From Candidatus Omnitrophota bacterium (lineage in GTDB: Bacteria > Omnitrophota > Gorgyraeia > Duberdicusellales > 4484-171): a stretch of DNA of 37,123 nt. Positions 1 through 7,602 of the stretch are shown piece by piece (the first letter of the stretch is position 1; the number at the start of each line of letters is the position of its first letter). A program made the translations under genes and the position numbers. A model generated the notes under the pieces. That model ran no database searches. It saw only the letters and a list, made by a program, of their open reading frames with translations, and was not told the DNA's origin. The stretch covers positions 80,662-117,784 of the forward strand of contig PMCS01000025.1 of assembly GCA_003154195.1 (NCBI GenBank), given 5' to 3'.

Positions 1-815
1 CCCATGGCGATAAAAGAAAACCCCAGGCGCTGGTAAATCGAATCGTTAAAAATCGTGTCATCGCTTAAGCCAAGCGCCTGCGCGTAACTCGCGATCGCGT
101 TGCTATAGTCCTCCCTGGCATACCATGCTTCGCCGACATAATAATAGGCCCGGGAACGCATTTTCCCGTCAGGATAATCTTTGGTATACGCCTCGGCCAG
201 CGCCTTAAGCCGGACAAAATTATTATTTCGATAATAGTACTCGAACATTAAAGTATAGGAATCGTCGATGATTTCCCGGGACTTGCTGCCGGAAATTATT
301 TTCGCGAAATATTTTTCGGCTTGCGGAGTTTGGGACATTTTCAAACTGCAGGATACGGCTAAACTGAAAAAACGCCAATAAAATTTTGAATCAGGATATT
401 TTTTTACGGCAAACCTGGCCAGCTGAAGGGATTTTCTTAAATCATCGGATTTAAAGTGCGTTTGCGCCAGCCAATAACAAACGCCGTCACCGATAATCGC
501 CGCGTTTTTGTCCACGGCAAGCGTATCAAGAATACGCAATGCCCGGTGATAGTTACCTTTATTATAAAAACACCTTGCCAGGTACAGTTCCGCCTTATAG
601 ATATTGCTGCTTCGCGGATAGCTTTCGATAAATTTTTGGAAAGACGTTGTTGAAGCATCATAGAAACCATCGTTAAAATTCTTAGCGGCGTTATAAAAAT
701 CTTCCTGCTCTTTGTCCAGGGAAAAACCGGCGGGCGGCGCAAAAAAGCCGAGAAATAAAAACGCGGCCAGGCTGTAAATTTTTAATTTGTAATTTTTGAT
801 TTTAAATATTTTCAT
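1..815 (-). CDS. Secreted tetratricopeptide-repeat protein, C-terminus beyond window edge
   Basis: The reading frame starts at ATG 815 and stays open to the left edge, giving 271 visible residues; the C-terminus is missing. It is not interrupted anywhere in the window. The N-terminus is a lysine-rich stretch followed by a hydrophobic segment (LAAFLFLGFFAPPAGFS), which reads as a signal peptide. The rest is a string of helix-pair units with TPR spacing, for example FYNAAKNFNDGFYDAS, AELYLARCFYNKGNYHRAL and AYYYVGEAWYAREDYSNAI. This is the pattern of outer-membrane-assembly or Tol-Pal-associated TPR proteins (BamD/YbgF-like). The exact family cannot be settled from the fragment, so a periplasmic protein-protein scaffold is an inference. 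No good Shine-Dalgarno precedes the ATG. uvrA ends 100 nt upstream in the transcription direction. Confidence 0.72.
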   Translation of the reverse strand, partial: MKIFKIKNYKLKIYSLAAFLFLGFFAPPAGFSLDKEQEDFYNAAKNFNDGFYDASTTSFQKFIESYPRSSNIYKAELYLARCFYNKGNYHRALRILDTLAVDKNAAIIGDGVCYWLAQTHFKSDDLRKSLQLARFAVKKYPDSKFYWRFFSLAVSCSLKMSQTPQAEKYFAKIISGSKSREIIDDSYTLMFEYYYRNNNFVRLKALAEAYTKDYPDGKMRSRAYYYVGEAWYAREDYSNAIASYAQALGLSDDTIFNDSIYQRLGFSFIAM

Positions 816-915
816 GTTTATAAAAAGAAAACCCAAATGATAATTTTAAAATTGGCACTCATTATTTTCTTTGTGCGCTTTGTGCCTTAGTGGTAAATCT
901 TTTGGTTTTTTTATT

Positions 916-3705
916 TTAGCCCAGCTTAGCTTTCAAGAATTTACCCGTATAGGACTGGGGACATTTTACGATTTCGCGCGGCGCGCCGCAGGCGACGAGG
1001 CGGCCGCCTTCCTCTCCTCCTTCCGGGCCAAGATCAATGATATAATCGGCGTTTTTAATCACATCAAGATTGTGCTCGATGACCAGCAAGCTGTTTCCCT
1101 TATCCACCAGCCGCTGCAAAACCGCCAGCAGTTTATTCACGTCCTCAAAATGCAAACCGGTCGTCGGCTCGTCGAGGATGTAAATCGTCTTGCCGGTAGC
1201 CTTTTTGCGCAGTTGGCTGGATAGTTTTATCCGCTGCGCCTCGCCGCCGGAAAGGGTCGTAGCGAATTGCCCCAGAGTAATATAACCCAAGCCCACGTCC
1301 TGCAAGGTCAGGAGAATATTGCGGATATGGGAAAAATTCTCAAACAACGCCAGGGCACTGTCCACGCTCATCTCCAGCACATCCGAAATCGTCTTCCCCT
1401 TAAACGCCACCTCCAGGGTCTGCTTATTAAAACGTTTTCCCGCGCACACCTCACACGGCACGTGGACATCAGGGAGAAAATGCATCTCAATCTGCTTTAT
1501 CCCGTCACCCTTGCAGGCTTCGCAGCGGCCGCCCGCGACGTTAAAGCTGAACCGGGAAGCGGTAAAGCCGCGGGAACGCGCCTCGGGAAGCTTGCTGAAG
1601 ATATCCCTTATATACGTATAAACCCCGGTATAGGTGGCGGGGTTGGAGCGCGGCGTCCGGCCAATCGGCGACTGGTCGACGATAATGACCTTATCGATAT
1701 TATCCAGCCCTTCAATCTTATTAAATTTTCCCGGCTTTTCCTTGGAATCATAAAGCCGGCGCGCCAGCGCTTTATAAATGATATCCTCAACCAGGGTCGA
1801 TTTACCCGAACCGGAGACGCCGGTAACGCAGGTAAATACACCCAGGGGAATCTTGATATTGATGTTCTTAAGATTATGCTCTTTCGCGCCTTTAATCACT
1901 AAGCACAGCTTGCCCTTGAGACTCCTGCCCTGTGAAGGCGAATCGATTTTCTTCTTACCGCTTAAATACTGCGCGGTTGGCGTGTTCGATTTCAGCAAGT
2001 CGGAAGTCTTGCCGGTGAAAATAACGTTTCCGCCGTTCACGCCCGCGCCGGGGCCCATATCTATCACCCAGTCGCTGGAACGAATTACATTCTCATCATG
2101 CTCGACGACAATCACAGTATTACCTAAGTCACGTAAATTTTTCAAGGTATTAATAAGCTTGATATCATCACGGGAATGCAGGCCGATGGTCGGTTCATCA
2201 AGGATATAGATCACGCCGGAAAGCGCCGAGCCGGCCTGTGTGGCCAACCTTATCCGTTGCGCCTCGCCGCCGGAAAGCGTAGAACTTAAGCGGTCTAAAG
2301 ACAAATAATCCAGGCCCACGGCGATACAAAACGAAAGCCGTTCGCGTATCTCTTTTACGATATGGCGGGCGATAGTTTCCTCATAAATCGTTAATTTAAG
2401 GCGGTTGAAGAAATCATGGCAATCCTGGATACTTAAGGTAATAATATCCCAGATCGACTTTCCCTCTACAAAAACAAATAAGCTTTCCTTCTTTAACCGC
2501 TTGCCCTTGCACTGGGGGCAGGGAAGTTTGGACATATACTTGGCGACTTCTTCTTTTACGTATTCGCTGTCGGTAGTATTGAAAACGCGCAGGCGGTTAG
2601 GGATAACACCCTCGAAGGGTTTACCCCACACAACGATAACCTCGCTGCCATAAAGAATCGCAGCGCGCGTCTCTTTAGGCAAATCTTTAAACGGCGTATC
2701 CAGGGAAAACCCGGCGGCCTCCGATAATTCCCGCAACAACGCCCGGTAGTACATCATCGAGCCGCGGCTGCCCCGGCGCCAGCATTCGATTGCGCCTTCG
2801 CGAATGCTCTTGCCTTTATCGGAGATAATCAAATCTTCGTCAAACTCTAATCTTGTTCCCAAACCATTACACGCCGGGCACGCCCCGTAAGGCGAATTGA
2901 AGCTGAACACGCGCGGCTCCAAACCGGCCAGGGATATACCGCAATTCGCGCAGGTAAGCTTGGTATTAAAAAGCATCTCTTTATTTTGCGTCTCGTCGTA
3001 GATGACCACCAAGCCGTCGGAATGCTTCAGCGCCGTCTCCACCGAATCAGCGATACGCTTGCGATATTCCGGGGACAATTTGATCCGGTCGACCACGATT
3101 TCGATACTATGGATTTTATACTTCTCAATTTTTATCTCTTCACTTAATTCATAGATGTTGCCGTCAATGCGCACTCGGGAAAAACCTTCTTTAAGCAGCC
3201 GGGCGAATAACGCCTGATGCTGGCCCTTTTTCCCGCGAATCACCGGCGATAAAATATAAATCTTACTCTCTTGTGCCAAGCCCATCACTTTATCAATAAT
3301 CCCCTGGCTGGTCTCGCTCTTGATCGGTCTTCCGCACTTATGGCAATGGGGCTTACCGATACGGGCAAACAGCAGGCGCAGGTAATCATAGACTTCGGTC
3401 TGCGTGGCGACGATCGAGCGCGGCGAACCGCCGGCGGTCCTCTGCTCGATAGCAATGGCGGGAGACAAACCTTCGATATGCTCGACATCCGGTTTTTGCA
3501 ATTGTTCCAAAAATTGGCGGGCGTAACTCGACAGGCTTTCCACGTAGCGGCGCTGGCCCTCGGCGTAAATCGTATCAAACGCCAGACTGGATTTCCCCGA
3601 CCCGGACAAACCGGTGATCACAACAAATTTGTTTTTGGGAATCGACAGGTCGATATTCTTTAAATTATGTTCCTTGGCACCTTTAATAATGATGAAGTCG
3701 TTCAT
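916..3705 (-). CDS. uvrA: UvrABC system protein A (excinuclease ATPase subunit)
   Basis: This is the damage-recognition ATPase of nucleotide excision repair. It loads UvrB onto lesions and then leaves. At 929 residues it is the usual length. The first Walker A (GLSGSGKSS) lies at about residues 32-40 and the second (GVSGSGKST) at about 629-637. Two ABC signature motifs (LSGGEAQRI) are present, one per nucleotide-binding domain. Zinc-finger cysteines are visible as CHKCG, CANCG/CPACNGLG and CEACKGDG/CEVCAGKR. The start gives the standard UvrA N-terminus (ending at 3705), though no clear Shine-Dalgarno is seen. The gene stands apart from uvrB/uvrC. It is flanked by two secreted-protein genes on the same strand, so it is probably transcribed on its own or with the protein starting at 4661. 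Nothing appears broken. Confidence 0.98.
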   Translation of the reverse strand: MNDFIIIKGAKEHNLKNIDLSIPKNKFVVITGLSGSGKSSLAFDTIYAEGQRRYVESLSSYARQFLEQLQKPDVEHIEGLSPAIAIEQRTAGGSPRSIVATQTEVYDYLRLLFARIGKPHCHKCGRPIKSETSQGIIDKVMGLAQESKIYILSPVIRGKKGQHQALFARLLKEGFSRVRIDGNIYELSEEIKIEKYKIHSIEIVVDRIKLSPEYRKRIADSVETALKHSDGLVVIYDETQNKEMLFNTKLTCANCGISLAGLEPRVFSFNSPYGACPACNGLGTRLEFDEDLIISDKGKSIREGAIECWRRGSRGSMMYYRALLRELSEAAGFSLDTPFKDLPKETRAAILYGSEVIVVWGKPFEGVIPNRLRVFNTTDSEYVKEEVAKYMSKLPCPQCKGKRLKKESLFVFVEGKSIWDIITLSIQDCHDFFNRLKLTIYEETIARHIVKEIRERLSFCIAVGLDYLSLDRLSSTLSGGEAQRIRLATQAGSALSGVIYILDEPTIGLHSRDDIKLINTLKNLRDLGNTVIVVEHDENVIRSSDWVIDMGPGAGVNGGNVIFTGKTSDLLKSNTPTAQYLSGKKKIDSPSQGRSLKGKLCLVIKGAKEHNLKNINIKIPLGVFTCVTGVSGSGKSTLVEDIIYKALARRLYDSKEKPGKFNKIEGLDNIDKVIIVDQSPIGRTPRSNPATYTGVYTYIRDIFSKLPEARSRGFTASRFSFNVAGGRCEACKGDGIKQIEMHFLPDVHVPCEVCAGKRFNKQTLEVAFKGKTISDVLEMSVDSALALFENFSHIRNILLTLQDVGLGYITLGQFATTLSGGEAQRIKLSSQLRKKATGKTIYILDEPTTGLHFEDVNKLLAVLQRLVDKGNSLLVIEHNLDVIKNADYIIDLGPEGGEEGGRLVACGAPREIVKCPQSYTGKFLKAKLG

Positions 3706-3788
3706 AGTTGGTTATCTTTTTATATCCCGCTTCGTTTCTTGTTCCTATTTTCTAAACGAATTGGCACCGCGCAAACGCCTTCCCTCAT

Positions 3789-4661
3789 TTAGTCAGCTTC
3801 TATGGTCATATTAATCACTACAGAAACGGATTGTATACGGCTATCTTTCTTTAATTCATCCACCGTTTCACATTCTTTGCCCACGGAGCAGCTTACTGCT
3901 ACATTGCACGGGCCCAAAAGAACCTGCTTAAACTTAGGCTTCACCAGGCCGTTCCACTGGGGCAAATACCATAAGATCCGGCCGGAATCGGCGGGAAAAA
4001 CATCTTGCAGGCGGTTTTTTATATCTTGTTGATTTGTCCGATGACAACCATCCGTTCCGCAAACTTCCTGGTCAAAATAACCATTATCCATCAACCAGTT
4101 AAAAATTGCTTCCCCATTTTCCGGAAAATCTCTTTTAATAACATCCCTTAAGGCACTTCCCCTGTCGTCAGAATTGTCGGGGCCACGCCAAGATACGCTA
4201 ACCCCGTCGAGACCGGAAAGATATTCTTTCACTGTTTTTCTATCGACGCCCCATTTTCTATCAAGAAGTACTTTCTTATCGACTCCCTTGACAGATTGGC
4301 CGTCTGCCCCATAGCTATAGTATACCAGCGGCGCGGCATTATAAAATAATCCGCTTTTATTGACGATATCGATATAGCGCTGCACGTCATCACCTAAGAC
4401 CTCCATCACATAGGGATAAGGGTCATCCCAGCGAAGCACATTCAAATTATATTGCTGCAAAATCCGGCCGGTTTCTTCTTCCGTAATTCCGGGAGCAAAA
4501 TTAATTTTCAGGCGGCCGGGTTCATACATTCCGGAAAGCCTGCGGCAGTCATCATCATCTTTTTGATAACGGTTCCAAGCAAAACAATAAACCGGTTGGA
4601 ATAAAAATATAACTCCCGAGAAAACGATGCTCATAACTTTTAAAAAATTATTCGGCAACAT
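3789..4661 (-). CDS. Orphan secreted protein with subtilase-prodomain-like region
   Basis: The predicted product has 290 residues from ATG 4661. An ATG 14 codons upstream (4703) is possible, but the chosen start places a clean signal peptide at the N-terminus (MSIVFSGVIFLFQPVYCFA). Residues about 35-105 (GRLKINFAPGITEEETGRIL, then a GLFYNAAPLVYYS stretch) resemble the fervidolysin-type N-terminal prodomain of S8 proteases: a ferredoxin-like fold with a FxPGxxxEE motif followed by a V/AxPLxYY strand. No Asp-His-Ser catalytic domain follows. The central part instead carries several cysteines (CGTDGC) and the C-terminus a second strand-like segment (VDELKKDSRIQSVSVVINM). A periplasmic or exported inhibitor-like or adhesive role is only a guess. 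The gene follows uvrA's strand with an 83 nt gap. Confidence 0.7.
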   Translation of the reverse strand: MLPNNFLKVMSIVFSGVIFLFQPVYCFAWNRYQKDDDDCRRLSGMYEPGRLKINFAPGITEEETGRILQQYNLNVLRWDDPYPYVMEVLGDDVQRYIDIVNKSGLFYNAAPLVYYSYGADGQSVKGVDKKVLLDRKWGVDRKTVKEYLSGLDGVSVSWRGPDNSDDRGSALRDVIKRDFPENGEAIFNWLMDNGYFDQEVCGTDGCHRTNQQDIKNRLQDVFPADSGRILWYLPQWNGLVKPKFKQVLLGPCNVAVSCSVGKECETVDELKKDSRIQSVSVVINMTIEAD

Positions 4662-4758
4662 AATTATCCCGCGAATCAGTAAAATTCGCGCCTCCATCAC
4701 CATCGCCCCCGGCGGCCCTATACAATAAATTCAGAGGACACACAACTTATTTATCCCC

Positions 4759-4960
4759 GCCCCTCTTTCTTTTATTTTTTCCCAATCTGTGAAAATCTGA
4801 AAAAGTCTGCCGCTTAGGCGACCATATAGACTATACTTTAGACTTCCCCGGTATTCCGGGAAATCTGTGGACAAAAATTTTTGTCTTTCGTTTATCCCTT
4901 CCCATCTTCTTTCATCCCTCATCCTTCTTCCCTCATCCTTCAACTTTTTTCCCACGCCTT
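4759..4960. repeat. Degenerate short-word repeat stretch (CT-rich)
   Basis: The spacer between the secreted protein and the decayed gene remnant contains no credible gene. It is built from loosely repeated words: AATCTGTGAAAATCTG-type units at about 4780-4800 and CATCCTTC/CCCTCATCC-type units at about 4895-4945. A small hairpin (cccgg/ccggg) lies near 4848-4861. It is included as a weak member of the same short-word repeat class seen in other spacers. Confidence 0.4.
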
Positions 4961-4971
4961 CTCACAATAAC

Positions 4972-5166
4972 TGCCTCGCTATCTTATGCAACTCGTCATT
5001 CGCCAGCGCCAAAACCTTTTTTTCACCGCGCGGGAATAATATTCTTTTTCGGTCTTGATAAGCTTCTCGCTTTTAATTTCTTAAAAACAATTCTTTTTGC
5101 TTCGGCGAGAATACCTGAGACAGGGCATATTCAAAGCTCATCTCCTCTTTGATGCTCCAGCCCTAA
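4972..5166 (-). pseudogene. Frameshifted C-terminal remnant of an unrecognised gene
   Basis: Three minus-strand frame segments join into one plausible peptide tail. GWSIKEEMSFEYALSQVFS...LFLR is encoded from about 5163 down to 5080. EIKSEKLIKTEKEYYSRAVKK follows in another frame down to about 5020. KKVLALANDELHKIARQLL then ends at TGA 4972-4974 in a third frame. The second switch falls on a run of seven T at about 5017-5023 (A in the gene), a typical slippage point. No upstream part of the gene is present; a stop lies just before the first segment. I do not recognise the family. It reads like a charged helical C-terminal domain, and it sits next to the broken DUF1016 gene in what looks like a small patch of decaying DNA. 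Confidence 0.5.
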
Positions 5167-5184
5167 AGACATGATACTTAATTA

Positions 5185-5835
5185 TTACCCCGCGCTTCTC
5201 TTACTATTAATGCGCGAGCGCGATAAGGGGCTGACCTTCTTTTCTGCCGATAACCTCACAGAGTTACTATCCTCAGTCCATTCCAACAGTTTCTGCCGCA
5301 GTTCTTCTTTGGACGGCAGGTACAATTGATATTCCTTAGCGTGAATATTGGCGCCTTTAGGAAGGGTGATATCGACCAGCGCTTCGCGGTTTTTGCGGCA
5401 TAGAATAATGCCGACGAGAAAAACATATTGCGACCAGCTTAAATTAAATACCGGTTTGATTGGTCGAAGATATTTGCCAGACGACATCTGGCGTTTTCCG
5501 ACGTCAACAGATTTGGCAGATGACATCTGCCAAATCTGTCCTGCGCGGCTTTGGTACACCAGATAAAACTTGCGCATATTTCTTAAATTTCTCTCTGAAA
5601 AACCCGACCCAAACTCCGTGGTTAGATTAGCTGAAAGATCGGCAAGAAGCTGTTTTCCATACTGCGCGCGGACAGACCCCTTTTGTTCATGTTCCACAAT
5701 TCTACGGCCAACCTCAAAACAGGTATGCACTTGAATATAATCAATACTTCCGGCCACAGCGCTTCTTGCCGCTGTAATCAGACTGCGTATTTCTTTAAAC
5801 AACGTTGAATTAACAATGTTTACCGTTTTACTCAT
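5185..5835 (-). pseudogene. DUF1016/YhcG-family protein with internal deletion of the nuclease core
   Basis: The open frame encodes 216 residues, against about 340-380 for YhcG/DUF1016 proteins. The N-terminal DUF1016_N domain is intact and recognisable (VGRRIVEHEQKG, YGKQLLADLSANL, FGSGFSERNLRNMRKFY, then LSWSQY). The text then jumps straight from LSWSQYVFL to VGIILCRKNREALV and KEYQLYLPSKEELRQKLL, which belong to the far C-terminus. The intervening segment is missing in frame, including the PD-(D/E)XK catalytic strands (the DLVFYN and DLK motifs of the family). Between the N-domain and LSWSQY the coding DNA contains a perfect 14-bp inverted repeat (5507-5520 with 5526-5539) and a smaller 6-bp one (5476-5492). 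As a nuclease it is almost certainly dead; a DNA- or partner-binding remnant could still be made. Confidence 0.75.
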
Positions 5836-5927
5836 TTAGCATCCTCCACGACAGCTTTCACGGATAAACGTTATTACATAAGGGTTCGGGAGACGATACT
5901 TAATCCCCCGCTCCCCTCTTCCCTCAT

Positions 5928-6052
5928 CCTCGCCATTTGCTATAAAACGGCAAATGGCGAGGTCTCGCCAATTTATTAACCAAATTGGCGGACTTCAACC
6001 CCCATCCTTCTTCCTTCAATATTACCCTGTACCACCCGCACAGGGTAATATT
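5928..6052. repeat. Three consecutive perfect hairpins
   Basis: Within the 450-nt spacer 5836-6285 three perfect inverted repeats follow each other. The first has a 13-bp stem (5928-5940 with 5950-5962). The second has a 9-bp stem (5966-5974 with 5982-5990). The third has a 13-bp stem (6018-6030 with 6040-6052). Loops are 7-9 nt. None is followed by a long T tract, so they are not convincing simple terminators. The remainder of the spacer up to 6190 shows no gene that I can support. Confidence 0.75.
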
Positions 6053-6191
6053 ATAACCTCAACATGGTATCTTAAAAAGAAGAAAAAATTGGTTGGATTA
6101 TATCTGCGGCAAAAAATCTTAGATTATTTTTTTCTCGGTGAGCTCTGCCCTCTTCGAGGAGGCTTCGCTTCGCTGCGTGCTGCCCTCTGTG

Positions 6192-6281
6192 TAAAAATTC
6201 TTGTTTGCTCTTAGAACCTTGACAATAAAGATAAGTATGCCAGAATAATACCCATGAAATCTACTGGCTGGAGCATAAAAA
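6192..6281 (+). repeat. Direct repeat copy 1: promoter and start region duplicated at 6901-6991
   Basis: About 90 bp here match 6901-6991 with scattered differences. The match runs from TAAAAATTCTTG through TTAGAACCTTGACA and GCCAGAATAAT to CCATGAAATC and into the first codons of the downstream gene. Copy 2 drives the small STAS-like gene directly. Copy 1 ends in a short open frame that feeds into the exonuclease gene. Confidence 0.8.
6219..6249 (+). promoter_or_regulatory. Putative sigma70-type promoter upstream of the exonuclease gene
   Basis: A perfect TTGACA lies at 6219-6224 and AATAAT (5 of 6 to TATAAT) at 6244-6249, 19 nt apart, which is longer than ideal. The -10-like box ends 4 nt before ATG 6254. 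If used, the transcript would begin at or beside that ATG, which suggests a leaderless message. The identical arrangement is found in the second repeat copy at 6928-6958. Confidence 0.5.
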
Positions 6282-6289
6282 TAATATGA
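6254..6289 (+). CDS. Possible 11-residue leader peptide overlapping the exonuclease start
   Basis: ATG 6254 opens the peptide MKSTGWSIKII and stops with TGA 6287-6289. That stop overlaps the exonuclease start codon as ATGA. Its DNA is the duplicated counterpart of the first dozen codons of the STAS-like gene at 6963 (MKSHWAEYRNKK). The short frame is therefore a truncated copy of that gene's start, and it may serve to bring ribosomes to the exonuclease by stop-start coupling. The evidence is positional and by homology; expression is not shown. Confidence 0.45.
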   Translation: MKSTGWSIKII

Positions 6290-6894
6290 AAACCATAACC
6301 AAAGAAGAGATAGCCCGGTTGGCAATCCAAAGATACGAGGGAACGATTCACCTGGTCGCTTCGGCTCAGGACTTAGAGCGGGCGGTTGATGTAATTCGAA
6401 ACGAACAGGTGGTGGGACTGGACACCGAAACGAAACCCGCGTTCCAGAAAAATCAATTCCACTTGCCCTGCCTGGTACAGATCGCCACCGCATCCGCGGT
6501 GTATCTTTTTCAACTGAAGCAAATGGAATTTTCCGGCGCGTTGGCCGAAGTGCTGGAAAATCCGGCGCTGATCAAGGCCGGCGTCGGGTTGGCTCATGAT
6601 TTATCGAGCCTTAAGAAGGTTTTTCCCTTTGGGCCTCAAAGCATTGTTGACTTAAGCCTTGTGGCGCAACGGCAGGGCATCAAACAATCAGGCATACGCA
6701 ATCTGGCCGCGCGGCTGCTCGGGTTTCGCGTCACCAAGGGCCTTGCCACTTCCAATTGGGACAGGCCCCGGCTGACGCCACAGCAAATCGTTTACGCCGC
6801 CACCGACGCGTGGGTTTGCCGGGAACTCTTCCTGCGTTTTCAGCAACTCGGGTTCCTCGATCCGCAAAGCAAAAACAAAAACATCAGATATTAA
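6286..6894 (+). CDS. Single-domain DEDDy 3'-5' exonuclease (RNase D-like)
   Basis: This 202-residue protein is a stand-alone exonuclease domain of the RNase D / DNA polymerase A proofreading type. The acidic metal-binding set is complete: D46 and E48 in GLDTETK (Exo I), D105 in GVGLAHDLSSL (Exo II), and Y170/D174 in YAATDAW (Exo III, the DEDDy form). The HRDC domains of full RNase D are absent, so substrate choice (tRNA 3' ends, small RNA oligomers or DNA) cannot be read from sequence. No Shine-Dalgarno precedes ATG 6286. Initiation may depend on coupling with the 11-codon frame that overlaps it by ATGA. It is followed at 68 nt by the STAS-like gene behind the second copy of the same promoter segment. 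Confidence 0.9.
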   Translation: MKTITKEEIARLAIQRYEGTIHLVASAQDLERAVDVIRNEQVVGLDTETKPAFQKNQFHLPCLVQIATASAVYLFQLKQMEFSGALAEVLENPALIKAGVGLAHDLSSLKKVFPFGPQSIVDLSLVAQRQGIKQSGIRNLAARLLGFRVTKGLATSNWDRPRLTPQQIVYAATDAWVCRELFLRFQQLGFLDPQSKNKNIRY

Positions 6895-6900
6895 AAGTGG

Positions 6901-6991
6901 TAAAAATTCTTGCCTGTTCTTAGAACCTTGACAACGAAAATTATCGTGCCAGAATAATATCCATGAAATCCCATTGGGCGGAGTACAGAAA
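6901..6991 (+). repeat. Direct repeat copy 2: promoter and start region of the STAS-like gene
   Basis: This is the partner of 6192-6281. In this copy ATG 6963 is followed by a full open frame, so it is the likelier original of the two. The promoter-like boxes and the ATG occur at the same relative positions as in copy 1. Confidence 0.8.
6928..6958 (+). promoter_or_regulatory. Putative sigma70-type promoter upstream of the STAS-like gene
   Basis: TTGACA lies at 6928-6933 and AATAAT at 6953-6958, with 19 nt between. ATG 6963 begins 4 nt after the -10-like box, implying a very short or absent 5' leader. The preserved spacing in both copies supports a real signal. Confidence 0.5.
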
Positions 6992-7322
6992 TAAAAAAAT
7001 CTTCATCGCCGATTATTCCAATTTTGAGAACAACATCGGACGCCTTAAAAATGAGATTGCCGAGGTAACTTTAGCGTTGTCTAAAGAACCGACCGAATCA
7101 GTACTATTATTAGTGGATGTAAGAAATACCATTGGAACCAAAGAAGCGGCCGACGCCCTAAAGGCCTCGGCCGCCGCGCTGAAAGACATCACCATAAAAA
7201 CAGCGGTAGTGGGCGTAAGCGTCTTTACCAAACCGATCATGCTCGCGATTTCTTTCTTTTCCCGAATGGAATTAAGACCGTTCGACAACAGCGAAACGGC
7301 GGGAGACTGGCTCACCGAATAA
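6963..7322 (+). CDS. Small STAS/SpoIIAA-like protein
   Basis: The protein has 119 residues and no signal peptide or membrane segment. The pattern is an alternating beta-alpha fold: KKIFIADYSNF, then ESVLLLVDVRNT with a helix (KEAADALKASAAALKD), then IKTAVVGVSVFTKPIMLAI and RPFDNSETAGDWL. This order and length suit SpoIIAA-like/STAS proteins annotated as STAS/SEC14-type domain proteins; family assignment is by fold pattern, not by a diagnostic motif. A regulatory or ligand-binding role is inferred. It is the last gene of a two-gene plus-strand unit and is followed by a 280-nt repeat-rich spacer. Confidence 0.6.
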   Translation: MKSHWAEYRNKKIFIADYSNFENNIGRLKNEIAEVTLALSKEPTESVLLLVDVRNTIGTKEAADALKASAAALKDITIKTAVVGVSVFTKPIMLAISFFSRMELRPFDNSETAGDWLTE

Positions 7323-7423
7323 CTCTCCGAAAACACACCGCTAAGTTCACGAATAAACCATATAAGCATTACAGTTTATCGCCGTAATTCTAAATTATAA
7401 AATCTGGATAAAACCAAAAACCT

Positions 7424-7590
7424 ACCACCAAGGCACAAAGTACACAAAGAAAAAATAAAGCAATTATCATCCTTGGTGTCTTTGTGGTAAGATTTAGGTT
7501 TGAAGTTTTTTGCCTTTTCGGTGTTTTTAGTGCCTTGGTGGTAAAAGCTTTATGGTTTTAAATCTTTTCTTGTTGCCTTGGTAGTAAAAA
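7424..7590. repeat. Short-word repeat array (ACCAAGGCACAAAG family), both orientations
   Basis: In the convergent spacer 7323-7602, units of about 8-9 nt occur as CCACCAAGG/CACAAAGTA/CACAAAG at 7424-7450. Their reverse complements appear at 7471-7491 (CCTTGGTGTCTTTGTGG), 7529-7545 and 7571-7589. Single or paired units of the same family also occur at about 870-897, 19691-19714, 19836-19859 and near 37094. The array lies between two converging genes and could fold on either transcript. Confidence 0.7.
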
Positions 7591-7602
7591 TATCCGATTG
7601 GG

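Noticed and set aside
871-1224. Plus-strand open frames across uvrA, clpC, radA, cysS and other genes
   Set aside because: They are antisense shadows of strongly conserved genes and show no family motifs or ribosome-binding sites.
5836-6285. Toxin-antitoxin or phage genes in the accessory patch next to DUF1016
   Set aside because: No open frame with recognisable motifs exists there; only hairpins and repeat words are seen.
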